64,000 bases of DNA from Chamaea fasciata (taxonomy: Eukaryota; Chordata; Aves; Passeriformes; Sylviidae). The DNA lies in assembly GCA_029207755.1 (NCBI GenBank), contig JARCOQ010000002.1:89193087-89257086 (forward strand), read 5' to 3'. Under the pieces are notes generated by a model, which searched no databases, had not been told where the DNA came from, and saw only the letters and a list, made by a program, of their open reading frames with translations. The position numbers and the translations under genes are program-made. Each line of letters opens with the position of its first letter. Position 1 is the first letter of the stretch. Shown here one piece after another: positions 24,593 to 38,202 of the stretch.

Positions 24593-27500
24593 TCCCTGGC
24601 CAGAGAATGAGCACAGAAAATAGGAGGTGGCAGACACAGCTACAGACAGTGAAAAGTGAATATTGTAAAATGCATGTGTATGTGTTTTATGAGGTTACAG
24701 TAGTTCACATCTCTGCCATTGATTCTTTAAACATCTTGATGCAGTATGAAGATGCTACAAGGAAAATTGTATTTTCGTGCTGAAAGGTTTCTTTGGGTGT
24801 AATGCTTCCAAATTGAAGACAGAACTGAATAAAAATGGAGTCATTCTCTTATCATTATTCCATCACAGCTTTGCTGGAGGAATTCCTTCGATTTGCAGAA
24901 AAATTTATAGTGGAAAAATCATTTGACATTCATAACAAATATAGTCTCATCTTTAACAGATTGTTTATATTTTGCAATGGGTGTTCTTTTTCTGAACAAT
25001 AATAGTAAATTCTTGACCTTATGTTACAGTTTCCAGTTCTTCAATAGATATAGGAATCTTTAGTTAATATTTCTTAACTCCACAGAATCCTTAATAGAAA
25101 ACAGTAAATATCAGTGCTTCATTTGCGGATGAGAAGTTAGAGCACGACCGAAGGGCCCCACTACCAGCACGGCAGAGGCAGGGAGTGCTCACACGCCTCC
25201 TCACGCAGACTCGGGCACTGTGCTGCTGTGCCACTTGATGCACTCAAGCTCTTGTCATCATCCTCGTGTTTGGAAGGAGCGTGACAGACATTTCACAAGA
25301 GTTCCACCTCCTTTGCTGTGTGCTACAGCTCTGTTTGGCTTATAGCCAAGTTTAGTTACTTTAGTTGCTGAAATTGTTTTCCTGTTCTATTTCTTAGTAT
25401 TAAATTGCTGTAAAATTAGCTGGAAAACTACTATTATGTACCCTGTTTCTTGCCTTTTCTTCACATTCTGGGATTTCTTTTTTTTTGGTAGCATATGTTT
25501 ATTTTTCTTTTTTTTTTTTCCTCTTCTGTTGCATCTATGAAGCTTTTGTTCTCAATTTTTATGTCATTTGACATATGAGAGGAGCCAAATAAAATATTTC
25601 ACTTTTCTGTTTCAAGTTGAAAAGCAGTTTCTATGCTCAACAATAACTGTGTTACAAGGAAGCCTGATGTGCCCTCAGTGCCATTACAATATGTTGAATA
25701 AAAGGTAATTTATTGGAAACAGCAGAGTATTTGAAAGTTCACTGCATGAAAATTGGATTTTTGCCTTTTATTATTTACATTGCACCTTATTCATATTTAA
25801 GGCCACAGGGATTATCATCCTTCTTAATGGCTTTATTTAATAAAGACTTTGCATTTCACAGTATAGGATCTAGCACAGGCTTCAATCTGCTATCAGGACT
25901 TCAATTAACTAGCTTTAGCTTCAGTTGACCTATAAATCCAATAAATATATCTAAATAATTAATTTGCTTTTACTGGCTGATAGTGGCTACTTTTAAGTAC
26001 AGCTGCTATGTACTTAGCTGCTGAATGGTACAGCAGTGCTCATAACTTGCTTTTATTCTTATGATTCTAAAGATTACGTAAGTGTATTAAAGCAACTGGT
26101 TAGGCCAGGACTGGTCTCTCACTCTAAAAGACCTTGTAGAGGGGCTACAGTTATGGCTGAGGGCCATTGCAGCTGGGATGCAAGTGCACCTTGAATTTTG
26201 GAAGGAGAGGCTAGGAATGAGTAGATGTTGTGGATCAACACATCCCTTAACTGGACTGAATCATCCTCTGGCTGTGCTTATGTGTACTGTAAACCAAGGG
26301 TTGGATGTAGTCGATTCCAGGGTGGAGGAGTGGTGATGAATACAGGAGAATGAATGAAATTCTGTTGCCCTTACATTTGGGGCTTCCCTTCACCTAGAAG
26401 AATCATACACCCATGTAACTTTGCAATCAAGGTTGGGGGGTTTTTTGAATCACATTTAAATCTTGCTAAGCACACAAAAACAAATAATGATGTTCATTTT
26501 TTACTGCACCCTTTTGGGTATTGAGAGAGACTGAAATTTGACTATAAGTGAGCATTATAAACAGACAGGCTCGAAAAGGGGTGCCTCAAAAGTACATAAA
26601 AGTACCTCGAAAGTACAAAAAGAGGTAGGGTCTATCACTTCCAATATTTCCTCCTGTAAATTCACTCTCTGCACACCAAAATGTTGATACCCTGAAATAA
26701 GGAATCAGCCTCGTGCCACGCACTGGGGACAAAACAAGTACCAAATAATTAGTTTGGTGGGACTCACGAAACACGAACATAGAGCCAGCCACACTCCCTC
26801 CAACGCTGGCCCCCCAGCCCCAGAAGAGAGGAGCAGTCCTTTCCCTGAGCTCTGGAGCAGCCCTGCCGGCCGGGCTGCACCTGGGGTTGCCCAGAGATTC
26901 ACCCAAGAGCAGCAGGGTGACATTCAGATTTTCAACTGTGGAAGAGCACTGTTGGTGTCAGGTTCCTGGTCTTTTCAAAGTTGTTCCAGCTGGCTCACGT
27001 CATGAGGACCAAAGATTTGCGCCCTTCAGGGACCTGCAAAGACCAGCACACCAGTTGAAATTAAAATGCTTAAGTTACAATACCTAAAGCTTTGAAGATG
27101 TTTTCTGCCTATCAATGCATGATTAACTGAGTGTATGTACTCAAGGAGAAATGTAATATTTATTAAACACAGTTAATTTAGACATTTTGGCATTTGGTAT
27201 GCAAAGATTATGCATTTTTCCCAGGAGTTATGTTAATTATTTCAGCATGATAACTTTAATTTTGAAAGGGTTTTTTGCTGCTAAAGGGAGGGTTAAATGT
27301 GCATGTGTACAAGGAGGACTTTAATTAAAATTTATGTTCTCCATTTCTCCATTGTTTCAGGAGTTTAAAATGCACTTTCTCCTCTGTGAGTCAAAAAGAC
27401 TGCTTAAATTTACAGGGCGCAGAGGGTTAATGTATGAAAATGACGTTCAAGGTTATATTGCTGAGAGCGCCATTGTGTTGGCAAAGGAAAAAGATGAAAC

Positions 27501-27939
27501 ACAGCCTCAATTTACTTCTCTCGCTAAATAGTATTTTGTACTGTATTGTTAGAAGAAATCATTCCATATCTGGAGAAGATGGAAAACTTGGAAATCATGA
27601 CGCTGCCTCTCCTGACCTTAATATAATTTTATTTTTAACTATTTCTCTCTCAGACCTCCTGAAAGGATTGAAATAGAAACAACTCTGTTTTTCTGAGGAA
27701 TGTCTGAGAATTTGAAATGTGATCCTCCTTTTTGGTGCCTACTGCAACAGATAAAATACAGGAAGTTCTCCTAATGTGTGTCTGTACATCTGGACACTGG
27801 GAAACTGATGCTCTTAGAAACATATTCCATGGGAAAATAGGATATGTTCAGTAAGTTTGCAAAGCAATAATCAGTTGGTACATTTAATTTAGCCATGGTA
27901 TAGGAGATTGTTGCCAATGTTAGAAAATTGAATAAGCTA

Positions 27940-27962
27940 GGGCAGAGGGGAGTGGGGTGGGG
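27940..27962 (+). other. Canonical G-quadruplex motif
   Basis: G runs of 3, 4, 4 and 4 with loops of 4, 3 and 1 bases (GGGCAGAGGGG, AGT, GGGG, T, GGGG). Short loops predict good stability. It is on the non-template strand of the intron and not inside a simple repeat. Confidence 0.7.
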
Positions 27963-30900
27963 AAAGGCAAGGTAAGAGTTTGTGTCAAGGCAATTTCTTG
28001 TAGGTTCCTACAAGTTCTTCTGAAACCTGGATTTGAATGGAAAAGGAGAAACCCTAAAAAAATAATCCACTTCTTTCCTCTTAAACAGATGTTGTTTATA
28101 AGACAGTTCTAATAAAGATACAACTGCTGTATATTAGTACTTGTCCAGAGCAAGCTCCAGCCATGGAGTAAAAAGCCCTCCAGAGAACCCAGAAGGGTCA
28201 CCAGGGCAGCTTCTCTCCTTGAAACCTATGATCCAGAGGCTGTAATCATTCACTGGAAGACATTCACTTGTGCCTGCACTGCCCTCTCCTGTTGAAGTTC
28301 TCCCAGAGGAGTCCGGAGGGAACAAATGCCTCTGCTGCTGCAGCTGTCACAGGTTTACTCTTTGGTGGTGCTCTTGCGGGGTTGTCACCTGTCCTTCTGA
28401 AAGAGTTAGGATTTTCCACCCAGATGTTATTTGCTGAACCAGTAGCCCTTAAATATCATGTACATCAGCAATACAGGTCAGAGGGGCCACATCACTGGAA
28501 ACTGCTCATCTGCTAACCTCCATCTGGCAAAGCAGCTCCTGTAACAACAAGGAAAGCAAATAAAGAAGAATATAAATGTTTTGATTCAGCAGTTGTATTT
28601 TCCTTTGAAGGTTGTTAGCAAGAGGTCAGTCTATTAAGGAAACTTTTGTCCCACTTCTACTCACTGCCTCTGTTAACCTTCGTTTTGTTATTTTATTTCA
28701 ATATAAATTTGCTATTTTTACCTTAAAAATAACAAATGTTACTGATAGAAAATGGTCTGCTGGGACAAACATTCATCTGTAGCTAGTAGGAACACTATTG
28801 CTCCTTCTGTACAATGCACACGCATCTTTCTCTTGGGTGTTTGTGATCAGTCTGTTTTTCTGCTGTTTGCCAGTGGAAAGGCCCTGGCTCATTTCTTTCT
28901 AGTGAATCATATTTTGATTGTCTCATTTCCTACTGAAGTGAATAAAGTTGATTTGGGCATACACAGACTGTAACTTCTACACATACCTCTGCTAAGCTGC
29001 AATGCATATTAATAAAATTTCTAAAATTATCTTCTACTGTGAACTTATATAAAGCACTAAAGCCTTTTAAATTAGTTCAGAACAAATGTTAGAGTTATCC
29101 ACATTCTATATTTCTTACTGTGTGGAGGCAACATGCCCTGGCTTTTTAGCCCAGGTTGTGGGCCAGGGGACCAGGACTCCCGGGTGCATTGAGGAACAAA
29201 CACACCTGGTAGGATGAAAACAGCCCAAAGAGTCCTTTGCAGGTGCCTGTAAAGAAGTGCTGAAACAGGCCAACTCTCCATCTCCCCTGTCACCAGTTGG
29301 CAAGGAACGTGAACAGAGGTACTGAACAGCACACAAATGTAACAGAGACTGTAGAGACAGTGCCAGGTATTGGCAGTGAAGACGGTGGATTTAGAAGTAA
29401 GCAGTCCTTAAAACTGTAAAACCTGTTCTTGCATTGTTAGGCTCCCTCTTTGGTAATCTTTAAAGGATGCTTTTGGCTAGTTTCTCGGTTGGGTGTGTGT
29501 TTTAATGTTCATATCTGTGCTATCAGCAATTGGAAGCAGAGCTGGAAGGTGCAGCCACTTCAGCCACTTAGATGTGAGAGTCTTTCTTTCCTTCAGACTT
29601 TGGAAATTGTCACCTGTCCTGAAAATTTATAGCTTGTCTTTGCTTTGGTGGCTACTGTGAGTTAATCTGAAGTATTTATTGCTATTATAGTTGTTTGACA
29701 AACAGGTTCAGCCTAATAAGAGAGAAATCAGCAGAGCAGATTAATAGCAGGGAGTCCTTTGTTTAACTTGGCAAGGCTCATCACAAGCCATCAAAGCAAG
29801 CAGTTGCTTTGTCAGTAGTATTAAATGGATGAATTTTATAAACAAAGAGGTCACCAAGTCTTACAGCCTAGTTTCCCTAAGAAACAGAAGGGCTTGCCAA
29901 ACAGCTTTAGGACTAGAATATAGGTATTTTATGTATTCAAAGGATATGGGTTCATAACTACTGTTCTCGTTGGTTTTAGTGAATTTTCTGAAAATACAGG
30001 AAGGAAACAGGTTTTGAAGGAGCCCAGACATGACATGCAACCCATCTGTTTTTCTGAACAATTTCTCAAAATTAATTCCATTGTTTCCCAAGTAGAGTTG
30101 ATAATAGGATGTTGAAAACAAGAGTATTTCAGAACCAATTGTGAAAGGAGTCTCCAGTGGCCTGTTAGAGATGCAGGTATTCTGGCGATAAAATTCCCCA
30201 TTCCCAAGTGAGGTATTCACTTAAGGCCCTAGTTCAACAGAGGCTTTAAAAGCATGCTTGGGTTAATCTCTGTTACTACAGTTTTGCCTGTGGTTAACTC
30301 TAGTAGTGTGTTCTCAATTAAACATGTTTCTGATGTGTCCTCTGCAGAAATAAAGGGCTGACTTGAGGTTAGAGATATTTTCTTCTAAGTAGCTACTGAA
30401 CTCTGTTCAGGCTGTACCTGTCTGCATCTATTTAGCACAAGGCAAGGCAGTGACTTATATCCTCCTATCAGGAATTATTTAAGAAAACAGCTGAAATCTT
30501 CCACTTGATTAATTCTTAAGAGAGGAGGTGAAAGAGCTATGCAAAAAGCAGGACTACAAAATGTAGTTTTGGGGTTTTTGCTCTTTGTCAGCTATTGCAG
30601 GGACAGTGAGCGTTGCAAGTGTCATAGGCATCTTCAATTATATATGGCCTACTTCCTGAAATATTCATAAGAAATGAAGATATGAAGTGACAGTTCTGGT
30701 TGGAAGGTATAAAGGTTATTCTTAAGTATCAACAAGGTGATTTCCCCTACCAGGTTTTCCATCTAGCAAAATAACCGAATTGCTGTGTTTACGGGAAAAG
30801 AATGTCAAAACTGTTCTTTCATCCAGGCATCTTCTTTCACCCATGCCTTGCTTGCCATCCCACAAAACTGACTGGTGTAGATGTGTCTGAAAGTCCTAAG

Positions 30901-33158
30901 CACTTCAGGTGTGAAAAAATCCTGGCTCCTGATGAGGAGCCAGGGAGTGAAGACAGTGATTTATAGGACAACATAAGCATTGCAGAATTCAGAAGCAAGT
31001 ATACTCTTCAGTTTCAGGTTTGATGAGTCCTGTGAGCCCTGCAGGACTGGTGAGCCCCATAAACCATATGGTTAGCAAGTTGTGTGAATTCCAGTCTGAA
31101 ACAAATGTAGAAACAGAAGAACTGGTTTTAACACTTTGTTTTTTACTGCCTGTGCTTACATTAGGATTGTGTTAGAAATAGGAACACTAAACTTTTACAG
31201 CTGGCAACAGGTGGAGGAGGATGAACAGAAGGACTGTGTTCTGGATGCGCAAGATGCAGATAATGGGACGTAGAGGTGCTGCTCTTTTAAGGACATAACT
31301 CATTTAAGTGTGGCCCAGCAGTAACCCCTTACAGGCAGTCGTCAGTCATTTCTGCACACTCAAAACTGCCACCAGCTTGGTGTGTGTCCCACTCCCAGCC
31401 CCTCACTCTGCTGGTTACACATCTGTGCTGGAAGGGGAAGAAGGGTGCACCAAGCAACTGCAGTGTCATCCTAGTCACCCCCATCTCTGGGGAGTGCCTT
31501 TTACTAAATTTCATTTCTCATCTCTTATGCAAGCAGGGAACAACCTCTCTGCACTACCAGCCTGCACTGCACACTAGCTGTTCAGACACAGCAGCATTTG
31601 TTTGAGCCACTGCTGACCTGTCCCCTGCTGTCTCTGCAGGTTGCTAATGTGTTTCTCTGTCCCTGACACTGGCTCAGCTATATGTGACCCTGCAGTGCTT
31701 CCTCCCTGTCTCCTCAGTTATGTTGTTCACTGCAGGTGCCCTTATTCACAGACACATTTAGCTGCAATCATACCAAGCCTCGTTTGGCCATCTCGAACAG
31801 TATATCAAGCCAATTCATGGTCATTTTCTGGAAAAGATCCTAAACTTAAGTCTTTAACCAGATGACTTGCTTGGAAATTTACTTGCAGGATGCCCAGTGT
31901 TTACTAATTCTACCTAGTGGCTGCTATTGTTTTACCAGCAAGTACCTTGGTGCAGGTGATGCTTTGGGTGGTCTTAGAGACCACTCCTTCCTCAGGGATG
32001 ACACCCCATGACTCAGCAGGACCCTGATCACTTTTGGTGCCTCCTACTTATTCACATGACCCTCCTAAAAGGGAGGTAAGGCAGTAGAGCACTCTTGGTT
32101 TATGCTTCCCAACACTGTATACATGACTGGAAGCACGTGGTCGTTGCCTTCAGCCTTCACTTACGGGAGTGAACTGCAACAAAAAAGTCATTTTGGAAAG
32201 ATCCACAAACCACTTGTCTCCTGATGGCCTGATTCAGCAGAGGCTACAAGTCACTTACCAGCATTTTTTTATTAAATGTAAGATCAAAACTCAAAGAAAA
32301 CAGTAGGAGCAGGATGAACCCTGCTAGTGTTTCTAGATCCCTAGGATAGAATGGAAAAATCCAGTACAGTATACCCAGATATCCAGGAAAACATCTCTCC
32401 CAGCTGGGACTCCGTTCGACCTGAGCATGGGAACAGAGTGTGTCAACCCAACATGTGAGGGATTTTAGTGCCAGGGTGTGCTGAGCTGTGTCCTGCCCAG
32501 CACCATCGCTCCAGCTGTGGAAATCTGGACACTGCAAACCCCCTATTTTAAAATTGTCACAAGCTGGCATTTTGAGAGCTGCCTCCTCCCATGACTTGGA
32601 AGAGCAGCTGATTCCCAGCAAGCCTCAGCATGTGACGAGGCAAATTGCTGCTTTCTTACCCATCTGAAGCCCTTGGAAGTTCTGTACGAGGTCAAATTGC
32701 TCAAACAGACACTTCCTCCTGCACCTCCCACAGGCCTAATTTCAGGTAAATCCTTGCTGGCATGAAGGGCTGCAGAAGTGGCCTCAGGAAAAGAGCGATC
32801 CTGAGCGTGGGTCCTGCCTGGCTGCATGGGATGTAAGCACTTGGTTACAGCTCTTAATTAAAGCCTGAATGATGATGGACCATAAGAGGTTTTTACTAGG
32901 CCTCTTGGGATTTTTAATTTTTTTTTTTACAACAAGGACAGTAGGAAATAATTGCCAGTAGTCTGCATCAACAAAGTCTGGAACAGATGATAGGGACAAG
33001 CTGCTGGATCTCTAATTTGTCCTTGATCTCAGCATTGCTCCAGGCATCTGGTAATGGAGCAGTCAACATCTTAGGTGTTATCTGATCAGCAAAATGTGAA
33101 GGAATGCTGGTGGTTTATCCCAAATATCATTCTTCTCCCTGCTTTATGTGGCTTTAAG

Positions 33159-33176
33159 TATATATGTACATATATA
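33159..33176. repeat. Perfect 18-bp AT-rich palindrome
   Basis: TATATATGTACATATATA is exactly self-complementary. Palindromic TA-rich sequence arises easily, so functional weight is low. Confidence 0.9.
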
Positions 33177-34740
33177 GGGACAAAATAGTTAAAATCTTTT
33201 TTAAAGGCATGAATTCTGTGACTTACCATGAAAGTTCAGGCTGAAGTCTGGCTGTTTCATTTGTACAGATACGTTTAAGAGGAGGGAGGCTGATGTTATT
33301 TTCAAGTAAATGGGGTGCTCTGCTGTTGTTGGTACTGGGTAGTTTGACAAGGGATAAAGGGCTTTTAATTTTGCAACCATAGCTGTGCTTCATAGAGAAG
33401 TTGGGATGAGTTGTGGAGCCAGAAAAGACTGTGATCCTTCTATATGCTTGTTCAGTGATGAGTGTTTAACATTTACGCTGGTAAGTAAATCTCTCTTACG
33501 AAAAGCAAGCTTTAAAGGAGAAAGAGAGTCTCTCTGTTTGCAGCCTCACACCTGACAACACTTTGGCTTTCATTATTATTTATCTGCAGGCACCATTCTC
33601 TGTAAGAGATCCCAGTTTCTCTCACACCTGGTGACACATTACGCTGTCAGGAGTCTGTAGGATATGTGTGTTTTAAAAAATTATGTGTACTGAAGTTTTA
33701 CGGTAAAAGCATCACATGTTATATTTTAGATGTGTCAACCAAGGGGAAAAACATTAAAAAGAAGGAAGGAAGAAAAAATTACATCAGAACTGAATAATTT
33801 TTATACTCGATTGTTTCACAATAAAATGTAGTACAGCAAATGTGCGTAATTTACCTCTTCTTGTTGACTCCCTTTGCAGAACTGTATCTGAATCATTTCC
33901 TGTTAGTGAATAAAATCAAGAGGTTTTCAGGGTTGTTTAGTCTGGGCAACTGGGAGTTGGTGTAGCTAATGTGTTCCAGGAGGTTAACCACTGTGAACTC
34001 TCTTGTCTGAGCCGTTTCCCTTTTTTGGCTGGTTTTCTACCCATACGGTTGCCTTTCAGGTAACAAGTTAGCAGCTGTCTCGCCTGTAATGTGAAAGAAA
34101 TGAATCTGTGGCAATGTAAAATCTCAAAAACATGTATTGTCTGTCTCTGCTTTAGCCAAGGAGTGGGTGAAGCTCTTCTACAGCAATGATTTTTTTTCTC
34201 CTAGAATAAAGACATTCATGCTTTATGTGCAGCAGTTTTTGAAAGCCTCATTTTGTATTCACATAAAATCATGGTAACAGACCGGGTATTTATCTGTGAT
34301 TGACATCTTTAACGCATGAGAATGTGTTTCCTCTAAGACATTTTAATGGAAATTTTTATTTACAGATAGAATCCAGAAATGAATAGGAATTTTAGGTGAT
34401 GCCAACCATGGGGAGTAATTAATACAGACTCCTTCTGACCTCTGTGGTGTTCTTGCTGTGGAAAACTGGGCACAAGCAGTGTGGCTTTATGCTTTCAGAG
34501 CCATCTGGAACGGGTGATTACATGGTTTGCATTTGGCTCCTGGTGTCAGGATCCTCAGGTCAGTGGGTTCCTTCAACAGAGCAGTTTCTGTGGCATCAAG
34601 TCACTAATCACGAACGGGATGCCTGCAGGCGATTGCTGCTGGCAGTGCTTTCTTCAGCATTTAACCTGGGCAGTTTGGAACATCAATGCTTCTTGTACTT
34701 TTTTTATAAACTACATTTGTGAGCTTTTCATTGATTTCCA

Positions 34741-34775
34741 CCCCCCTTCTTTCTTTCTTTTTTTTTTTTTCTTTT
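34741..34775 (+). repeat. Pyrimidine tract (C6, TTTC, T run)
   Basis: C-rich, then TTCTTTCTTTC, then about 13 T and CTTTT. It resembles a 3' splice-site polypyrimidine tract, but no AG with an open SH3RF3-like exon follows. Confidence 0.9.
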
Positions 34776-36951
34776 AACTGCAACTGATGTATTTGTAATT
34801 AATTATTTAGTGGGTGTAGTATGACATAAAAGGGAATATTGTACAAACGATTACATTTTTTTTCCTTTGTGTGGCTTTATCTCCCTGCTCTCTTGTGATC
34901 TCCCCACAGCTGATCTCATGGATGATGACAGTAACTGCTAATGGGCTTCCACTTGTCTGCAGTTATAGGTGTGCTATATTTCAGTCCCTGCATGGAGCAT
35001 AAATTCTCAGGTTCCTTAATGGATATTTGGAGAATATTTTTCATATGTAACAGAAACATGCTAATGGATAGCAAAAGCCAATTCCATTCTTGTGTTTCAA
35101 ATTAATTTGTATAAAAGATCTAGGTTTAATTCCATTCAGAATAGTAGTCTTAAATCAGTAATAGAGGAAGGATGGTGAATATGGTGAACACTAGAAAGCC
35201 GATGTTCATTATATTAATGTTTAGAAAAGAAATGCATTCTTATTTGTCATACAGTTCACATTAACAGGGTGGCTGCAAAACATGGAAACTCCATTGTAAG
35301 TACCTTACAAGCCACTTCTTTACAAATTTCTGTTTGACTTAAAACAGTAATCAACCCTTTGGAAGCATTTTTAAAAATGCTACATAAATCCCTCCAGTAT
35401 TTTGTGGTAGACTCTTTAATTAGGCTTGTAGTGGACCCTAGATCTGTAGAATTAAATGAAGGTGAAAGCCTCTTAACAAATTTTTTATTTGCATGTTTAA
35501 CTAATACTATACCAGGTCTTACTAGCCTGAGGGTCCAAAAGAAGCACTGACTGAATTATTTTATTTCTAAATACATGTTACCTTCACAATGGCAGTTTTA
35601 CTTGTATAAAGTTTCATTCTTTATGTACGCAGGTGTAAGAGAAGAGTGCTTCAATTAGCTAAACAAAACTTAATGAAAATGTGCTGACACTGATCTGTCT
35701 CTGGTGTTTACAGAAACTTTCAGTTAGCTTCTGTACTAATTTTCACCCTGTAAAGCCAGAATGATCATTGAATTTGAATAATGTATTGGGTTTTATTAAC
35801 AGTTCTTTCATGAATTTACTTTCATGTTTCACGTGTAGGTTTTACATACACCCAACAGGCAAAAAAAAAAAACCATGGAAATTGTGTGGCAAATGGCTGT
35901 CTCTCATCATTGCTTAGGGGTGGATGGTCTCAGTGGCTGGGTGAGGATGTGAGGTGGGACCATGCTGTCCATCACATGGGGCTGTGGCCATACCTGTTCC
36001 TGGGACCCCTGCCTTCTCCGTTTGCTTCTTCCCACTTCAGAATGTGAATTGAAAGTGTAGGCCTACAGCTTCAGACAGAGGCAGGATTTAATGCAGAAAT
36101 TGAGCAAGTTGGGGGCAAGGAACAAGTGAGAAGAGACCCCAAAGCCACCTGGTGCAACTACCTTCAGTTTTTTCCCTTCTACAGCTTCTGGTTTGGCTGG
36201 GAAAAATGAGAGATCAATAGCCTTACTTCAACTTTGAGAACCCTACCTGAATGTTTATTAATTGGAGATCCTCTAACACCTTCTGTTTTCTCTGAACATC
36301 TTTGGACAGGAGTAAGGGAGATGCATCCTCACTCAAAATCTTGTTTCTTCCGTGCTGTTTCTAAAAGTTCACTTAAGCTGCCTTATTTGGACTCTTGCAA
36401 AAAACTCAAATGACAAACATTTCAATTATGTGAAGTGTATTTCTGAGAAAAAGGTTAAAACTGGTCCATTTGAATGATTAAGAAATGTACCTAGTGATGG
36501 CTCTCCAGAACCAGAACACAGTGTGTCCTTTGCTGGCTGTACTGAGGGCTCTGCTCATCAGCTTTCCCGTGTTTACAGGACACATACCATTTTTTCTTGC
36601 AACTTAGACCATAAACTCCTGAAAGCCAGGTTCCTGATTTAACCTGCAAAGCCCCCTGTTAGAAGACTGCAAAAAAGTATTATAGTAACAACAACTAGTT
36701 GTAGTACAGCAGTGCTGTTTTCCAGTGCTGCCAGGTCATTCAGGTGACCTCCCCTTACCTCAGTTTTTCTGGCTGTGAAGTTAATGTTACTTTACTTTCT
36801 TGTCAACGGGAGATTCTATGAAGATCCCTTCATGTTGGTGGCTTTCCGTATACCACTCTTCTATGGTCTTGCTACTTGTGGATTGGTCTTTTTGAGAAGT
36901 CTGTAAAAAAAAGTGAGCATGTGGTTCTAAATGAGCTTTTCCTGGAATAGT

Positions 36952-37026
36952 GTTTGGGGTTTTTTTGCTTTTTGTTTGTTTGCTTTGTTTTTTATTTGGG
37001 TTTTTTAGTGGTGTGGGTTTTTTCTC
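36952..37026 (+). repeat. T/G-rich tract with TTTG repeats
   Basis: About 75 bases of T runs broken by G, including TTTGTTTGTTTG, with only a few A and C. It is one of four T/G-rich tracts on the + strand of the intron. Confidence 0.88.
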
Positions 37027-37762
37027 TAGGTGAATTCTGTTGTTCAAAAATTGGCTTAAAAAGCAGGAAAACAGCAGACATGGGGACAATGGGGTTTTTT
37101 TCCTTTTATTTATGTAACCATTGCTTTCCAGAAACCTGTCATAGGATGTTTTTAGGAAGCAGTAAGGACTTCAGATCCTCACTCTTTTGCCATGTTTATT
37201 TTCTACAGGCTCATAGGATTCCCTGGGAATAGTTACAAATTCAGGTGTGAAGTTAGGTATATTGTTAAAAATATGCAGATGGGTGTTCATACAGTCTTGA
37301 GGGAGCAGGCCTGCCTGTTCCGTTTGCAGTGTGCAGAGCACTTCAGCAGCCAGAGTTTTGCAGCTAGCTAATGGACACTTTGGGTAAAGCTAATGGAATC
37401 ACTCTTGCACAAACACAACACGTGCTTCAGGTGGGGGGGAGGTTAAGGAATAAGGTGTTTTGCGAGGATACATCAACAGGATTACATCAGTAGATAGAAA
37501 ACATGGTTTTTCAAATGCATATTCTTAGGTTTGTGAGATGAGATTTTATTCTTCCAGCCATGACATACTGTTGAGTTCCTAAGGTCTTTTAAAGAGCATG
37601 AGAAGTGCAAGTGTACTGAATACTGCCAGGTCCTACAGTTGTTTTCCTCCTTGTTCTCTTGCCCTCTTCATTTTCTATGACACTTTAACACAGCTCTTAA
37701 TTTCTGGTACCTATGAATCTGGTAAGTGGTGGAGCCTGAATTAGAGCTTTAAAGGTGAATAG

Positions 37763-37776
37763 TTTTTTTTTTTTTT
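37763..37776 (+). repeat. Poly-T run, 14 bases
   Basis: A homopolymer run of 14 T with nothing recognisable either side. Confidence 0.92.
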
Positions 37777-38202
37777 ACTGTCTACTGTAAATGCTGAGCA
37801 ATTTAATAATGGGAGCACTACTCTTTAGGGACTTGTGGGTATGCTGCAGTTACCTTGAGATAAATCCCTTTGTCACCTATGGAAAACATGATGTTGCTAA
37901 CACTCAAGGAACGTGGCGTGTTTAAATTAGCTGTACAGGGGAGCTCACTGCTCAGCAAACTTGCAGGCTGTGGTCAGAATCAACAGATTTCTATGTGTGT
38001 CACCACAGAAAGGTGCACTGTTGGGTTCTGGGATGCCACAGCCTTTGGGGGTGTGACCTGACTTCAGCATACCTCTGCTTGGGTCCAGCATTCCCACAAC
38101 CTCCTGTGGTGGGAGTGGGCATGCCATGATTAGGGACAGGCAGGAAAAGGTCTTCAGGTCCCTGGAACCTGGCTTTTAGTTCCTTGGTACCAAATTCCCA
38201 GG

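Larger units (their letters stand above)
24593..38202. other. SH3RF3: Intron 1 stretch without genes
   Basis: No gene is recognised. Noted within it: a small CpG-bearing pocket at about 25138-25290, a compositionally distinct block at 26575-27040, an AT-rich candidate conserved stretch at 27090-27560, and the G-quadruplex motif at 27940. Open frames are all under about 125 codons and unrecognisable. Confidence 0.65.

Noticed and set aside
27334..27531. Possible exon after an acceptor-like TTGTTTCAG
   Set aside because: The frame shows no SH3 similarity and cannot be SH3RF3 exon 2; kept only as part of a candidate conserved block.
30691..30725. Possible antisense CR1 tail (GGTTGGAAGGTATAAAGG)
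   Set aside because: Only a short weak resemblance and no flanking CR1 blocks.
34741..34775. Polypyrimidine tract as a 3' splice site
   Set aside because: No AG followed by an SH3-coding frame is found downstream.
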